A stretch of DNA of 64,000 nucleotides from Saprospiraceae bacterium (GTDB lineage: Bacteria > Bacteroidota > Bacteroidia > Chitinophagales > Saprospiraceae). Shown here piece by piece: positions 18,771 to 28,335 of the stretch. The notes under the pieces were generated by a model that made no database searches, was not told the origin of the DNA, and saw only the letters and a list, made by a program, of their open reading frames with translations. The stretch is from positions 1 through 64,000 of the forward strand of contig JADKBS010000025.1 in NCBI GenBank assembly GCA_016714985.1. Reading direction: 5' to 3'. A program made the position numbers and the translations under genes. The number at the start of each line of letters is the position of its first letter. Position 1 is the first letter of the stretch.

Positions 18771-20330
18771 TCAATTCCCTAGTATGAAGCTCAGCCCAAG
18801 GAAAAGACCCAGCTCATACTTGCCAGCCGTGGGAATATCCCCAAAATCAGTGTCGAAAAGGTCACCCACCTCATAGCCTTTTGCCAGCCGCTGCACCCGC
18901 CCACCTTTCAGTCCCGCCGAAATGACCAGTTTTTGCGAAGCGCCCAACATGAGGCTGGGGCCTACATAAAACTCGAAACTCTGGCCGTCGCCATTGGAAA
19001 TCAGGGGGAACCCCGCCCCGAATGTGCCGCCCAAAGTTGCCTTTTGCCCCCGATAGCCGTGGAAGTGCAAAAAGCTGACGAGCGATGGTGTGAAGAACCC
19101 TTCATTATCGGCCACTATGACGCCCTCGCTCACCGAAAAAGCCTGCGCTGGCTCAAAAAACTGCCCAAAACCCAAGCCCGCACTGGCCCTGACCTTCAGG
19201 CCGCCCCTCACTTCCATGCGGAGGTTGCGCTCTTTCACCACCTCCATTTCCTCGCCATCTGTTCCCTTGCGCTGCAATTTCATGTGCAGCACCACTTGGT
19301 CGGCCAATGGCTGTAGGGTGGTGTGGTAGGTGAAATCATTGGAAATCACCTCCGCCAACTGTAGTTGCAGTTCTGCCATTTCCTGCACCGTCGGCAAATC
19401 GCCAAGGCTTGGTTTCATGCCTGTAAAGTCCTTTAACTGGTCACGCACGCCCCTTGATTTTGATTGGAAATCAATCAGTTCCCGGAAATATTTCTGTCCA
19501 GTGGCATTGTCCATTGGAAGGCTGGAAATTGACTTCGAGATGCCTTCCAGCACCCCTATTTTGGAGCTGAGTTCGCCCTGTTTTGATTTGAGTTTTTGGT
19601 GCAACAGCGCAAACCTATCGGGCATCGCTTGCCAAGCCAGCAGGTCGTTGAGGCTGAGGGCTTCTTCGGGCGATTTCTCAAAAACAGCATCGTAATACTC
19701 CTTGCAGAGCTGCCTGACCAGCGATGGCCGAAGGTTGGGCTGCTGGCGCAACAAAGGGACGTTCAGGGCTGCGATTTTGCTCACCATAGCCGATTTTTCA
19801 ACGGCCTTGATTTCGCTGTAAAGTTCATTGATATCGGCCAGCAGGGTGGATATTTCTGCCATCATCGCATTGGCTTGGCTGGCATCCGCTCCGCCCCTCG
19901 AATTGCCCAATAATTTTGAGATGGAGAGGGTGTCCCCGCCAAAGGTCAGCACCGGAATGTCGAGAAGTGGGTTGTTCCCATCTGCTGTTCCAAACCCTTT
20001 TCCTCCCAATATGCTTTCCAGCCCACCCATTGATGGCAATTCGGGCATCAGGCCGCCCATACCTGCCATGCCAGAAAGTTCCATAGCAGTCGGCTCGTTG
20101 ATTTCCTCCACATCCAACTGCACATCGCTGGTGAAGGGGTTGAACTCCGTCAAGTGCACCCGAACATCATCGCCTTTCCGCAGCCGCAACGAATTGACGG
20201 GCTTGCCGTCCCGCTTGTAGGTGATACTGTCGTTGAAGAGGTTGTAGAACACCTCGTTGCGCTGCGCCATACAAGGGATTGCCAAGGTGCAAAAAGCGAA
20301 AATCAAAAGGTTTGGAAGAAAGTTTTTCAT
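18771..20330 (-). CDS. Hypothetical secreted/outer-membrane protein
   Basis: A 519-residue protein with a signal peptide (ending CMAQ). Residues 25-75 form a beta-rich start (NDSITYKRDGKPVNSLRLRKGDDVRVHL). Residues 80-120 are a low-complexity Gly/Met/Leu stretch (SGMAGMGGLMPELPSMGGL). Residues 150-330 are predicted helical. The last ~170 residues are beta-rich with alternating hydrophobics (GLKVRASAGLGFGQFF, YVGPSLMLGASQKLVI, ELGLFLGLSFILGN), as in a small outer-membrane barrel. I know no named family for it. It follows the metacaspase gene on the same strand, separated by copy B of the double-hairpin element, so the two may be functionally linked. Confidence 0.7.
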   Translation of the reverse strand: MKNFLPNLLIFAFCTLAIPCMAQRNEVFYNLFNDSITYKRDGKPVNSLRLRKGDDVRVHLTEFNPFTSDVQLDVEEINEPTAMELSGMAGMGGLMPELPSMGGLESILGGKGFGTADGNNPLLDIPVLTFGGDTLSISKLLGNSRGGADASQANAMMAEISTLLADINELYSEIKAVEKSAMVSKIAALNVPLLRQQPNLRPSLVRQLCKEYYDAVFEKSPEEALSLNDLLAWQAMPDRFALLHQKLKSKQGELSSKIGVLEGISKSISSLPMDNATGQKYFRELIDFQSKSRGVRDQLKDFTGMKPSLGDLPTVQEMAELQLQLAEVISNDFTYHTTLQPLADQVVLHMKLQRKGTDGEEMEVVKERNLRMEVRGGLKVRASAGLGFGQFFEPAQAFSVSEGVIVADNEGFFTPSLVSFLHFHGYRGQKATLGGTFGAGFPLISNGDGQSFEFYVGPSLMLGASQKLVISAGLKGGRVQRLAKGYEVGDLFDTDFGDIPTAGKYELGLFLGLSFILGN

Positions 20331-20408
20331 ACAATGCCTGTGTTGTTGATTTGAACCGTTTTGTTGTTGGTAGCCTTAGTGCCGCTTGGGTAGGTTAGCT
20401 TGTTTTTC

Positions 20409-20539
20409 GTGACTTCTTGGCAGGGGGTGTTTTTTTGGGGAAAATTGAAAAATTTCCCCAAAAAAACACCCAAAAATTTGGGAGGAGAGAGAAAAAATTT
20501 CATTTTTTCTCTCTCCTCCACACCCACCTAGGTAGGTAC
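20409..20539 (+). repeat. Double-hairpin element, copy B
   Basis: Both hairpins are present (first arm GGGTGTTTTTTTGGGG, second arm GGAGGAGAGAGAAAAAA) with diverged ends (GTGACTTCTTGG and CCTAGGTAGGTAC). The right end touches the TAG stop of the metacaspase gene (20539-20541), so the element is immediately 3' of that gene. Confidence 0.85.
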
Positions 20540-22572
20540 TATTTTTCAATGATAAAGGTAAATGTTTCCACATGCACCTCCTGTGCAGACAAGGAAAGCT
20601 CGGCCCCGCCCCGGGTCGAAGTGCCTTCGTTGAAGAAGGAATTTGCCAGCAACACCTCGAACGGGCTTTGCGAAGCAGACCTTGTCTGGCCACGGCTTTT
20701 CGTCACCGAGCGCAAGTCTATTGGCTGCTCGGTGGCAATGAGCTTGAACACTTCCGTGCCGAGCGGGGGCGCTATTTTCTTGTAGTACCTGGCAGGTGGC
20801 TCAAAACTGCTGCCCGCTTCCACCACGAATTCGGCGGCAGTCTCCCTTGGGTCCCATTGGCTGGGCATGAGCACGTTCATCACGTTGTCCGGCTGTATGT
20901 CGAGCAAGGTGAAATAGGCAGCCTTATAGCCGTTGTTCGTCACCTTGATACGGAACCCGTCGCCCACTTTCAGCCGCAGGTTGCCATTTTCGTCCAACCG
21001 CTCCTGGATGGGCAGGTCGCCAAGGTATTTGTTGCCTTGGTTGGGGTCGTATTTTATGGGGATGATTTCAAAGCTCACGGGCAATACACCGCTCTCCATT
21101 TCCAGCGACTTGAGGAAACGCACCTGCGCCACGCTCATCATCTGCCGTAGGATTTGGTCGGCCAAGATTTCGGGGCGTAGGTTTTCCTGAAAGGTATTGA
21201 CCACCAAGCCACCGCTCGTGAGCAGTTGCACGGCACCTCCCCGGCTTGCATCATCGCTGAGCGTAAGCTCAAGGTCGGCAGGACTGGCTTCCTGTACCAC
21301 GGGTATTTTTTCCAACCTGCTCCGCAATAATGGTAGCACGGGATGCCCATCGGGCAATGCGTTTCGGAAACTCACGGTCAGGTTGCCAAAACTTTTCTCC
21401 AGCACGAAGGCCCAAGCACCCTTTGCCGCATCCTGTTCCATATCCGACTCCAAGCTGACTAAGCTTGTAGTGGCATCGGCATAGCTGACCTTTCCCTTGC
21501 TTAGTGGCGTTTTCCCGTCAATGTTACGGGTTTCAGCTGGGTACAGCCCGACTACCGTGCCTTCATGGATGCCCTGTAGCCAGCCAGCTTCCAGCGTGAC
21601 GGAGCCAGGGTCGTTCCAACTGGAAACCCGGATGAATTCTGGCGCACCAAGCAATTGACCGCCCATCAGTTCTTGGTCGAGCGGGCCTTCCACTTGTGGG
21701 TTTTGCGTGGCAGCAATGATGGACATCTCCGTTTTTACCTGTTCGAACAAGCCACGGTAGGTCGTGCTTTTTGGAGCAGCCGACAGCTTTTTGCAAAGGG
21801 CATAGCTGAGCGAACCCACGCCCCGCTTTTCCTCGTCCGTGGTCTCAAAATTGAGCTGGTGTTGCGCAGCGCCAAAAAAACTGACCATAGGGGCGAGGTT
21901 GCGCTCGTCCTTGGTGCCTTCCAATCCAGCAGCTTCTTTGGCGGTTTTGCTATTTCCAGCGATGTAGTCAGGGCTGGCCATTTTATGGGTGGTGCCCCTG
22001 GCAATGCCGCTACCACGGGTGCCCGTGCCGGAGTGGCAGGCATCGAGCACGACGGTCAGGTGGCCGGTGGGGCCGAGTTTGCGGCGCACTTCGTCCAGCA
22101 GTTTGCCGAGTTCCTCGTCCCGTATCAGGTTTTCGCCTTCGTAAACGCCGGGGTTGAACACGAGCGGCGAGTTGATGGGGACGAGGGCTTCGTCGTAGCC
22201 GTCGAGTTCGTCGCCATTGTCGTCGGCCACTTGCTGGCCGTGGCCGCTGAAATGGAAAAATGCCACGCCACCTGGTTGGGCCGTTTCGATGAGGTATTGC
22301 TGGATGGCATCAAGGATGCCCTGCTTTGTGGCCACCTCGTCCGTTATTTCATGGATGTCGGCTTCCGCAAAACCTTGCTTGGCTAGGGCATTGCGGAGCA
22401 GTACGATGTCGTTGAGGGAGCTGATTTTCTTCCAGCCGGTTTCAAATGGGTAATTGCCAACGGCAACCAGCAAGGCATTTTTGGGAGGGGCCGAAGCCTT
22501 GACATGCTCGGTTGTGAAGCAAAAGGCAACTGCGAGTGTCAACAGCAAAATTTGGATGGCACAAGGTTTCAT
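20539..22572 (-). CDS. Secreted type I metacaspase with DUF4384-like C-terminus
   Basis: A 677-residue protein with a signal peptide (to about residue 26). The metacaspase p20 domain spans about residues 30-260: NALLVAVGNYP, FFHFSGHGQQ with catalytic His111, an acidic stretch (ADDNGDELDGYDE) that in metacaspases helps bind calcium, and VVLDACHSGTGTR with catalytic Cys179. The C-terminal part (about 510-620: FRIKVTNNGYKAAYFTLLDI then NVLMPSQW) fits the DUF4384 domain often fused to bacterial caspases. It is expected to cleave after Arg or Lys, in contrast to the TPR-type caspases here, whose specificity is unknown. It heads the minus-strand caspase block and is followed by a 519-residue envelope gene. 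Confidence 0.9.
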   Translation of the reverse strand: MKPCAIQILLLTLAVAFCFTTEHVKASAPPKNALLVAVGNYPFETGWKKISSLNDIVLLRNALAKQGFAEADIHEITDEVATKQGILDAIQQYLIETAQPGGVAFFHFSGHGQQVADDNGDELDGYDEALVPINSPLVFNPGVYEGENLIRDEELGKLLDEVRRKLGPTGHLTVVLDACHSGTGTRGSGIARGTTHKMASPDYIAGNSKTAKEAAGLEGTKDERNLAPMVSFFGAAQHQLNFETTDEEKRGVGSLSYALCKKLSAAPKSTTYRGLFEQVKTEMSIIAATQNPQVEGPLDQELMGGQLLGAPEFIRVSSWNDPGSVTLEAGWLQGIHEGTVVGLYPAETRNIDGKTPLSKGKVSYADATTSLVSLESDMEQDAAKGAWAFVLEKSFGNLTVSFRNALPDGHPVLPLLRSRLEKIPVVQEASPADLELTLSDDASRGGAVQLLTSGGLVVNTFQENLRPEILADQILRQMMSVAQVRFLKSLEMESGVLPVSFEIIPIKYDPNQGNKYLGDLPIQERLDENGNLRLKVGDGFRIKVTNNGYKAAYFTLLDIQPDNVMNVLMPSQWDPRETAAEFVVEAGSSFEPPARYYKKIAPPLGTEVFKLIATEQPIDLRSVTKSRGQTRSASQSPFEVLLANSFFNEGTSTRGGAELSLSAQEVHVETFTFIIEK

Positions 22573-22687
22573 ATTGTTGAGATTTGGCCTCGGAAACGAA
22601 TTCAGGCGGTAATATATCCCGATTCATTAGATTGGTTACCACCGTTTTTGAAAGTTTTTCATTCAGCAGTAAAATCAATGGTCATGA

Positions 22688-22818
22688 GGTTTCTGGTTTC
22701 TGGTTTCAGGGAGGTACCTGCTAAAATCAATTTGGTTTATGTTGATTTGCAACAGCGTTCATTCTAAAAATGATAGTCATTTTCAGTTGAGCACAGAACC
22801 TTCGTGAAATCTGAAACC
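22688..22818. repeat. GGTTTCT/A heptamers with inverted partner
   Basis: Three 7-bp units (GGTTTCT, GGTTTCT, GGTTTCA) at 22688-22708, then GGTACCTGCTAA, and at 22811-22818 the complementary CTGAAACC. The layout matches 18594-18741. It fills the 322-bp divergent gap between the metacaspase and patatin genes. Confidence 0.7.
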
Positions 22819-22894
22819 TTTACGAACCATTGAAAATAGACCATCAGCACCATTGACCCGATTTTGATAATTTTACTTTGTTTAATCCAACTTT

Positions 22895-25114
22895 ATGAAA
22901 AATCCAATTCCTATAATCCTTTTCTGTTTGTCGTTTGGCCATAGCCTGTTGGCACAATACGAACAGCCCTATCGGGTAGGCCTCGTGCTGAGCGGCGGCG
23001 GCGCCAAGGGCTACGCACACGTGGGTGTGCTGAAGGTGCTGGAAGAGGCGGGTATCCGCATTGACTACATTGGCGGAGCGAGCATGGGGGCCATCGTGGG
23101 CGGGCTTTATGCCAGTGGTTGGTCGGCGACGGAGTTGGACAGCATCCTGCGCAACACCGATATGTCGGCCCTGCTCTCCGACGAGATTCCACGAAGCGTG
23201 ACGCCTGTTTTTGAAAAATTGAACGGAGAAAAATACGCTTTCACGCTTGGTGTAAAAGATGGCAAGGTGGGCCTGCCGTTGGCCTATTCCGATGGGCAGT
23301 TGGTCTATAACATGCTTAGCCAACTGACCGCAAAAGTGGCTTTCGTGGATGATTTCAGCCAGCTTTCCATTCCTTTTTTTTGTACCGGCACCGATGTGAG
23401 CACGGGGGAGAGCATCCTACTCGAAAAAGGGAATTTGCCGCTCGCACTTAGGGCCAGCGGGGCCTTCCCCGGCTTGATGTCCCCGGTCGAAATCAATTAC
23501 CGCCTGCTCTCCGATGGCGGTATCGTGAACAATTTCCCCGCCAAGGAGGTGAAAGACCGGGGGATGGACTTGGTAATCGGGGTAAACGTGGAGGAAGGGT
23601 TGTATGGCCGCCATGAACTGACCTCACTTGAAAAACTTATCACGCAGATCGGGTCGTTCCAGATGAACTCGAAATCGGTGGAGCAGTTGCCCTACTGTGA
23701 AGTTCTCATCTGCCCCGACGTGGTGGGCGTCGGCCTGACGGACTTCGAGTTGGTGGACACGCTCATTAATCGGGGGGAACGGGCTGCAAGGGAACTCTTT
23801 GAGGTGCTCGCTGACATTGCGAAGCGGCAAAAAATGTCGCCCGCCCCAGTGCGGCAGTTGCCGACGCCCATTGTGAACCCTTGGAAATTCGACACGGTGG
23901 TAGTGGAAAAAGGCCCAGGCATCAATAAGAATGTGGTGCTGCGCAATTTCCCACGCAGCCTGCCCGGCCTGTGCCCTGAAGGCGATTTTTATCAGGGGCT
24001 GACCAACCTTTACGGTTCAGGTGCCTACGATTTCATTGATTATCAATTTTTCAGGACGCCCGACAAACAGTATGGCCTTCGCCTCAAGCCGCATATTAGG
24101 CGGGGCTTTGACCGCAGGTTTCGGGCGGCGCTGCACTACGACAACGAGTACAGGAGTAGTGTGCTGATGAATGCCACTTTGCAGGATTTGCTGCTGGAGA
24201 ACTCCATTGCCTCCCTCGACGTGATACTCGGCGACAAGTTCCGCTACAATTTCTACTACTACCTTGACCGGGGTGCCTTGCCCGATTTCGGTGTGAACAG
24301 CCGATTGAATTTCAACAATGTGCGCTTCCGGCTGCCTGACCCGCTGTTGGGGCCGGATTCCACCGAGATTGAAAGCCTGGTGTTCAGTTTCCTCGATTTC
24401 AGCAACGAGGCATACACCCACCTTGTGGCGGGCAGCGATTATGCATTCGGGATGGGACTGGAGGTGAAATATTACAAGTTCAGCACTGACCAGGTAAAAG
24501 GCGAGGTAGCGGACGCTCCGTTTTTCGATGAAAAAGGGCTGTACCTGACCGCTTCCGCTTTTTTCAAAAAGGACACCCGTGACCGCCGTTATTTTCCACG
24601 AAGTGGGATTCTGACCACGCTGTTCGGTCGGGTGATTTTCCCGGCAGCGGTCTTCTCTGGCGATGAGGAAACTGCTGGCCGTTTTGGCTACAACCTCGAC
24701 CTTAATTTCTTCGCTGTCAAGGAGTTGGGTGAAAGGCAAACGGGTGGGGCATCAGTTACGGTAGGTGGGCTTTTGGGGGAGCAAGCGGCTCCATACCGCT
24801 ATTATATGGGCGGCAACAACCTGAATATCATCAATAATTTCAAGCCATTTATCGGACTGAACCTTGGGGAACTTGCAGCCACCCGTTTGGCACACGCCCA
24901 AGTCTATTGGCAGCGGCGCTTCTTCAAAAACCAGTACCTTACCATCAGCGGGAATGGGGCCTTTATGAAAAATGCGTTTGAAGAGGGCAACCGGGCCATC
25001 TACAGCATTGGTCTTGGCTATGGCTTTGATACGGTGCTAGGGCCTATTGAGCTGACCTATGGCCAGTCGAACGAAGGGGCGGCCTTGTATTTTAACTTGG
25101 GGTATTGGTTTTAA
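22895..25114 (+). CDS. Patatin-like phospholipase with outer-membrane barrel
   Basis: A 739-residue protein with a signal peptide (to residue 20). The patatin domain (about 27-320) has the oxyanion loop SGGGAKG, the nucleophile elbow GGASMG with Ser63, and DGG with Asp207, the Ser-Asp dyad of lipid acyl hydrolases. A linker and a beta-barrel follow (about 330-739), with Omp85/surface-antigen features (KDTRDRRYFPRSG, late GFDTVLGPIELTYG) ending in an aromatic residue (YWF). The fold resembles PlpD-type (type Vd) proteins, but without secretion of a separate passenger being provable here. It likely acts on phospholipids at the outer membrane. Its end overlaps the convergent DinB-like gene by 23 bp. 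Confidence 0.88.
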   Translation: MKNPIPIILFCLSFGHSLLAQYEQPYRVGLVLSGGGAKGYAHVGVLKVLEEAGIRIDYIGGASMGAIVGGLYASGWSATELDSILRNTDMSALLSDEIPRSVTPVFEKLNGEKYAFTLGVKDGKVGLPLAYSDGQLVYNMLSQLTAKVAFVDDFSQLSIPFFCTGTDVSTGESILLEKGNLPLALRASGAFPGLMSPVEINYRLLSDGGIVNNFPAKEVKDRGMDLVIGVNVEEGLYGRHELTSLEKLITQIGSFQMNSKSVEQLPYCEVLICPDVVGVGLTDFELVDTLINRGERAARELFEVLADIAKRQKMSPAPVRQLPTPIVNPWKFDTVVVEKGPGINKNVVLRNFPRSLPGLCPEGDFYQGLTNLYGSGAYDFIDYQFFRTPDKQYGLRLKPHIRRGFDRRFRAALHYDNEYRSSVLMNATLQDLLLENSIASLDVILGDKFRYNFYYYLDRGALPDFGVNSRLNFNNVRFRLPDPLLGPDSTEIESLVFSFLDFSNEAYTHLVAGSDYAFGMGLEVKYYKFSTDQVKGEVADAPFFDEKGLYLTASAFFKKDTRDRRYFPRSGILTTLFGRVIFPAAVFSGDEETAGRFGYNLDLNFFAVKELGERQTGGASVTVGGLLGEQAAPYRYYMGGNNLNIINNFKPFIGLNLGELAATRLAHAQVYWQRRFFKNQYLTISGNGAFMKNAFEEGNRAIYSIGLGYGFDTVLGPIELTYGQSNEGAALYFNLGYWF

Positions 25115-25667
25115 TAAACTCCTCCGTGAAATGTGCCCTATGCTTCGGCTGCTCAAACTTGGCCGCATTGTAATGCTGGGTGCCTCCCCTTGGGATGGAC
25201 AGCGAAGACCACGCTGAGTCCTTCACCATTTTGCCGATGAAAACGATTTGGCCTACGTGATAGGGATAGTGCGCCAGTTGCCGATTGATGGCCTCCACGA
25301 TGCTGTGACCTTGGTTTCGGATATAGATAATGGTGTCAATATTCTCTTCATTGACGGAGTCGAGTGCAGCGAAAAAGCAGGCCCAGCCTTCGTTCCACAG
25401 GTCGAGCATGGCCTCCCGTGTTTGGAGGTCGTTCTTGAACTCGGCTTCCCGCTGCCGCCATTCCTTTTCGCCGTCGGTGGTGAGGAAGTCGGTCCAGCGG
25501 CTGAGCATATTTCCCCACAGGTGCTTGACTATGGAGGCGATGCTGTTGCTTTCAGCGTTGTACTGCCAGAAAAGCTGCTCATCCGTGAGTTGGTCGAAGG
25601 TTTTTTCGCCTAGGGATTTGAAGTATTCAAACTGCTTTCGGGTACTAGTCAGGTAGTCGTTCAACAT
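25092..25667 (-). CDS. DinB-superfamily protein (DUF1572 type)
   Basis: A 191-residue cytoplasmic protein predicted to be mostly helical. Features of the DinB four-helix bundle family are visible: SNSIASIVKHLWGNMLSRW (with one metal-ligand His), a middle acidic helix, and RQLAHYPYHVGQIVFIGK with the two late His ligands. Members bind a divalent metal, and some are thiol-dependent transferases, but the DUF1572 group has no proven reaction. The gene is convergent with the patatin gene and overlaps its 3' end by 23 bp. Start at the ATG at 25667 gives the usual family length. Confidence 0.85.
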   Translation of the reverse strand: MLNDYLTSTRKQFEYFKSLGEKTFDQLTDEQLFWQYNAESNSIASIVKHLWGNMLSRWTDFLTTDGEKEWRQREAEFKNDLQTREAMLDLWNEGWACFFAALDSVNEENIDTIIYIRNQGHSIVEAINRQLAHYPYHVGQIVFIGKMVKDSAWSSLSIPRGGTQHYNAAKFEQPKHRAHFTEEFIKTNTPS

Positions 25668-25934
25668 GATTTCTTTTTGGTGGCAAAGCTAAAAAAAGGC
25701 AACCCAAATGCCGTTTTTTGTCCGAAATAGAATTTGGAGAAGTTGGGTGGAACATGCTGTGCGTAACTATATTTTTTGTCGCCTACTTGTCATTTGTTCG
25801 GCGTTATTTTGTTAAATAGTTGATTATTAGATAGTTGAAGAAAAAAAATCCATTCAGCCACTCAACATTTTGAAATCCGAAATCGTTAAGCAATTTGGAA
25901 CGAAAGTCCACAACACCTTTTACCAATAATTACT

Positions 25935-27242
25935 ATGAACACCACTGCACAACTTTCCTGCGAAAAGCACGTACAAAATTCCGCAAGTACATCAGAAGAA
26001 GACCACGAACGAAGTAGCATTTCTACCAAGACGAAATTTAGTTTCCCATTAGTGTTATCCATGAACAAATTGAAAAAAGTATCCATTGGGGTGCTTGGGT
26101 TGTTGGCCATTTTGGCATTGTACAATTTCAAAGGCTTGAAGAAATCCCCTGCCGACTGCCTCGAATTGCCCACCGAAGTGCATAGTTCCATTGAACGGAA
26201 CGGAAAATCATCTCATCCTGAAGGATTCGACAGTATTTTCACGAAAACCGATTGGTCGGAACTTGGCTTCCCGGTCATTTCGGAAGAGTTGAAACTGGCC
26301 CTCCAGCACCAGTTGCATGTGCTCGATAAATCGGAATTGATGGATGAGCGGAAAATCGCCAACCTCGAAACAAGCTATGCTGAAATGAGGGAGGTAATTG
26401 AACGCTTGATTCAACGGACGGGCACCCAGCCCAACGACCTCTACCAGTACCTCGAAGCCTATCAGACCTGGGGTGACGACCAAGCTGGCAATGTCTATTT
26501 CACAGGGTACTTCACGCCTATCCTAAAAGTCAAGCAACAAAAATCTGGCAAATACAAATATCCGATTTACGCCTTTCCGAAGGACTGGAAGGGACAATTG
26601 CCGAGCCGCAAGGAAATTGATAAAGACGGTGCCCTGGAAACCCTCGACCTTGCATTGGCATACGCCTCCAACCCACTGGATGTCTATTTCATGCAATTGC
26701 AAGGTTCCGGTACCATTGAGTATTTGGGCACAAATGAGCGCATATTGCTCCGCTACGCTGGTGAGAACGGCCACCGCTATCGTAATATCCAGCGATTCTT
26801 CAAGGGGCGTGAGGATTTGAAACTTGCAAACCTGTCCTTAGACGGCATCCGGCGTTTTTTGCTGAAGCACCCAGAGAAAATGGACAGCGTGCTGCATTAC
26901 GATCCTTCCTACACGTTTTTTGAACCCAAGAAAGGCCTTGCCAAAGGCTCGGCCAATGTACCACTCATGCCCGAAATCTCCATCGCCGCCGACGATCGGT
27001 ACTTCCCAAAGGGCAGCGTTGTGCTGGCAGCAGTGCCTGTTTATCACAATGGCCGTGTCACCCACCATCAGTACAAGATTCTGCTCCCACAGGATAGGGG
27101 AGGTGCCGTTAAGGGCGCTGGCCATGTAGATGTTTATTGCGGGAATGGACAAATCGGCCAATCGAGGGCTTCCGGCCTGCACCATTATGGTAAGATGTGG
27201 TTATTGCTGCCCAAGCGGAATGAGCAATTGGCCTTAAAATAG
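25935..27242 (+). CDS. mltA: MltA-type membrane-bound lytic murein transglycosylase
   Basis: A 435-residue protein. The MltA domain covers about residues 180-330, with a 3D-type end: the FTGYFTPIL start, DVYFMQLQGSGTIEY, the MPEISIAADDRYFPKGSVV segment, and the catalytic HVDVYCGNG region ending GKMWLLLP. It cleaves peptidoglycan to anhydromuropeptides at the outer or inner membrane. The N-terminal 42 residues are polar, followed by a hydrophobic segment (VSIGVLGLLAILALY). An internal ATG at 26061 would place that segment at the very start as a signal or anchor, and is a plausible alternative start. It is followed by a stem-loop shared with the convergent next gene. Confidence 0.88.
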   Translation: MNTTAQLSCEKHVQNSASTSEEDHERSSISTKTKFSFPLVLSMNKLKKVSIGVLGLLAILALYNFKGLKKSPADCLELPTEVHSSIERNGKSSHPEGFDSIFTKTDWSELGFPVISEELKLALQHQLHVLDKSELMDERKIANLETSYAEMREVIERLIQRTGTQPNDLYQYLEAYQTWGDDQAGNVYFTGYFTPILKVKQQKSGKYKYPIYAFPKDWKGQLPSRKEIDKDGALETLDLALAYASNPLDVYFMQLQGSGTIEYLGTNERILLRYAGENGHRYRNIQRFFKGREDLKLANLSLDGIRRFLLKHPEKMDSVLHYDPSYTFFEPKKGLAKGSANVPLMPEISIAADDRYFPKGSVVLAAVPVYHNGRVTHHQYKILLPQDRGGAVKGAGHVDVYCGNGQIGQSRASGLHHYGKMWLLLPKRNEQLALK

Positions 27243-27290
27243 GGATGAGTGATGAGTGATGAGGGAGGCTCCTTCATCCCTCATCCCTAT
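27239..27290. terminator. Bidirectional hairpin made of heptamers between convergent genes
   Basis: The left arm ATAGGGATGAG and right arm CTCATCCCTAT are exact complements. Each contains the TAG stop of its neighbour (mltA ends 27242, the minus-strand gene ends 27287). The space between holds 7-bp units (GATGAGT twice, GATGAGG, then CATCCCT). T runs follow on both strands only weakly. It probably ends both transcripts. Confidence 0.65.
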
Positions 27291-27958
27291 TTTAAAGCCA
27301 ACCCGGCCCTTACGCCAAAATTGAATTCCCACATATTGGAGCGGTCGTGTGTACCACCCATTGCCCCGTTGGAGATAGTTTCGGAGAAATCTTTCCAATA
27401 AAGTCGGTGGTAATAGCGGAAGCCAACAGCTGGAGCCACGGTCAACAGTGGGGTCAACTTGAATTCAAGGAAGAGGTTCGAACCCAAATTGGGCGCTAGG
27501 CATTGGCTACTGAAGCTTTCAAATTCCGTGTTTTCGGTATTCGTCGGTCGGTCGTAGCGCATCTTGGCCAAGGCGATGCCCGGTGATAATTGTAGGTATG
27601 GCCGGAAAGGCGTTCGGTTGCCGTGTCGGTCAAACTTCCCCCAGAGCGCAAACTCCACATTTCCCTGCACACCCAACATCCCCAACCTGAAATAATGCGG
27701 GTAATAGACGGAATTGACGTACAACAAATCCAGCGCAGGCCGAAAGCGGATGGCATCTTTCTTCCATGAAATGGCATAGTCAATGACGCCGCTGGTGCCA
27801 TCGTGCAGGAACTCCGTCCGGCGGTGGGTGATGTAGTTTTCGGGGATGACCTGCCAGGTCTTGGCCCTGCCCTGGGTGATGGACACAGTTATGCCCAACT
27901 GGGCCTTTAGGGTCACAGCAGACGCAAGTAGGAAAGGAATCAGTAGCTGGTTCTTCAT
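27287..27958 (-). CDS. Hypothetical outer-membrane beta-barrel protein
   Basis: A 223-residue protein from the ATG at 27958 (the longer reading would need a TTG start). The signal peptide is MKNQLLIPFLLASAVTLKAQ. The mature part alternates hydrophobic and polar residues in strands (FRPALDLLYVNSVYY, YLQLSPGIALAKMRY, LLTVAPAVGFRYYHRLYW) and ends NFGVRAGLALK, typical of porin-like or OmpW-like small barrels of Bacteroidota. No specific family can be named. It is convergent with mltA and divergent from the hydrolase gene at 28336; copy C of the double-hairpin element lies in that 377-bp gap. Confidence 0.75.
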   Translation of the reverse strand: MKNQLLIPFLLASAVTLKAQLGITVSITQGRAKTWQVIPENYITHRRTEFLHDGTSGVIDYAISWKKDAIRFRPALDLLYVNSVYYPHYFRLGMLGVQGNVEFALWGKFDRHGNRTPFRPYLQLSPGIALAKMRYDRPTNTENTEFESFSSQCLAPNLGSNLFLEFKLTPLLTVAPAVGFRYYHRLYWKDFSETISNGAMGGTHDRSNMWEFNFGVRAGLALK

Positions 27959-28185
27959 GCCGAAATTCAAGGATGGGCCTACATCTCAAACAGGTTAGTT
28001 CAAAAACGGCAAGACAGTGGGGAAAGTGCGGATGGTTGGAATTTAACGCTTGTAATATACCTCCCGAAATTGTCATGTTTTTGCCATCCCGCCAATTCTT
28101 CCCACTTTTGCCCATGATATAGCCAAGGTCTTTGCAACCCACTCGGCATTATTCAGCATCCATTATCCAGCATCTAATTTGCAGC

Positions 28186-28318
28186 GTAACAACTTAGCAG
28201 GGGGTGATTTTTTGGGGGAAAATTTTCAATTTTCCCCCAAAAAACACCCCAAAATGTGGGAGGAGAGAGAAAAAAATTCATTTTTTCTCTCTCCTCCCAC
28301 CCCCTCCTAAGTAGTTAC
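28186..28318 (+). repeat. Double-hairpin element, copy C
   Basis: A complete copy: GTAACAACTTAG end, hairpin 1 (arm GGGGGTGATTTTTTGGGGG), ATGTGGG junction, hairpin 2 (GTGGGAGGAGAGAGAAAAAA and complement) and CTAAGTAGTTAC end. It lies just 18 bp before the ATG at 28336, so it is very probably within the 5' untranslated region or overlaps the promoter of that gene. Confidence 0.9.
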
Positions 28319-28335
28319 TTTCCAGCATTCAACTC

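Noticed and set aside
85..22572. Calling the caspase block a known phage-defence system
   Set aside because: Known caspase-containing defence systems are cytosolic with sensor or effector partners such as gasdermins or adaptor domains. None is seen here, and these proteins have signal peptides.
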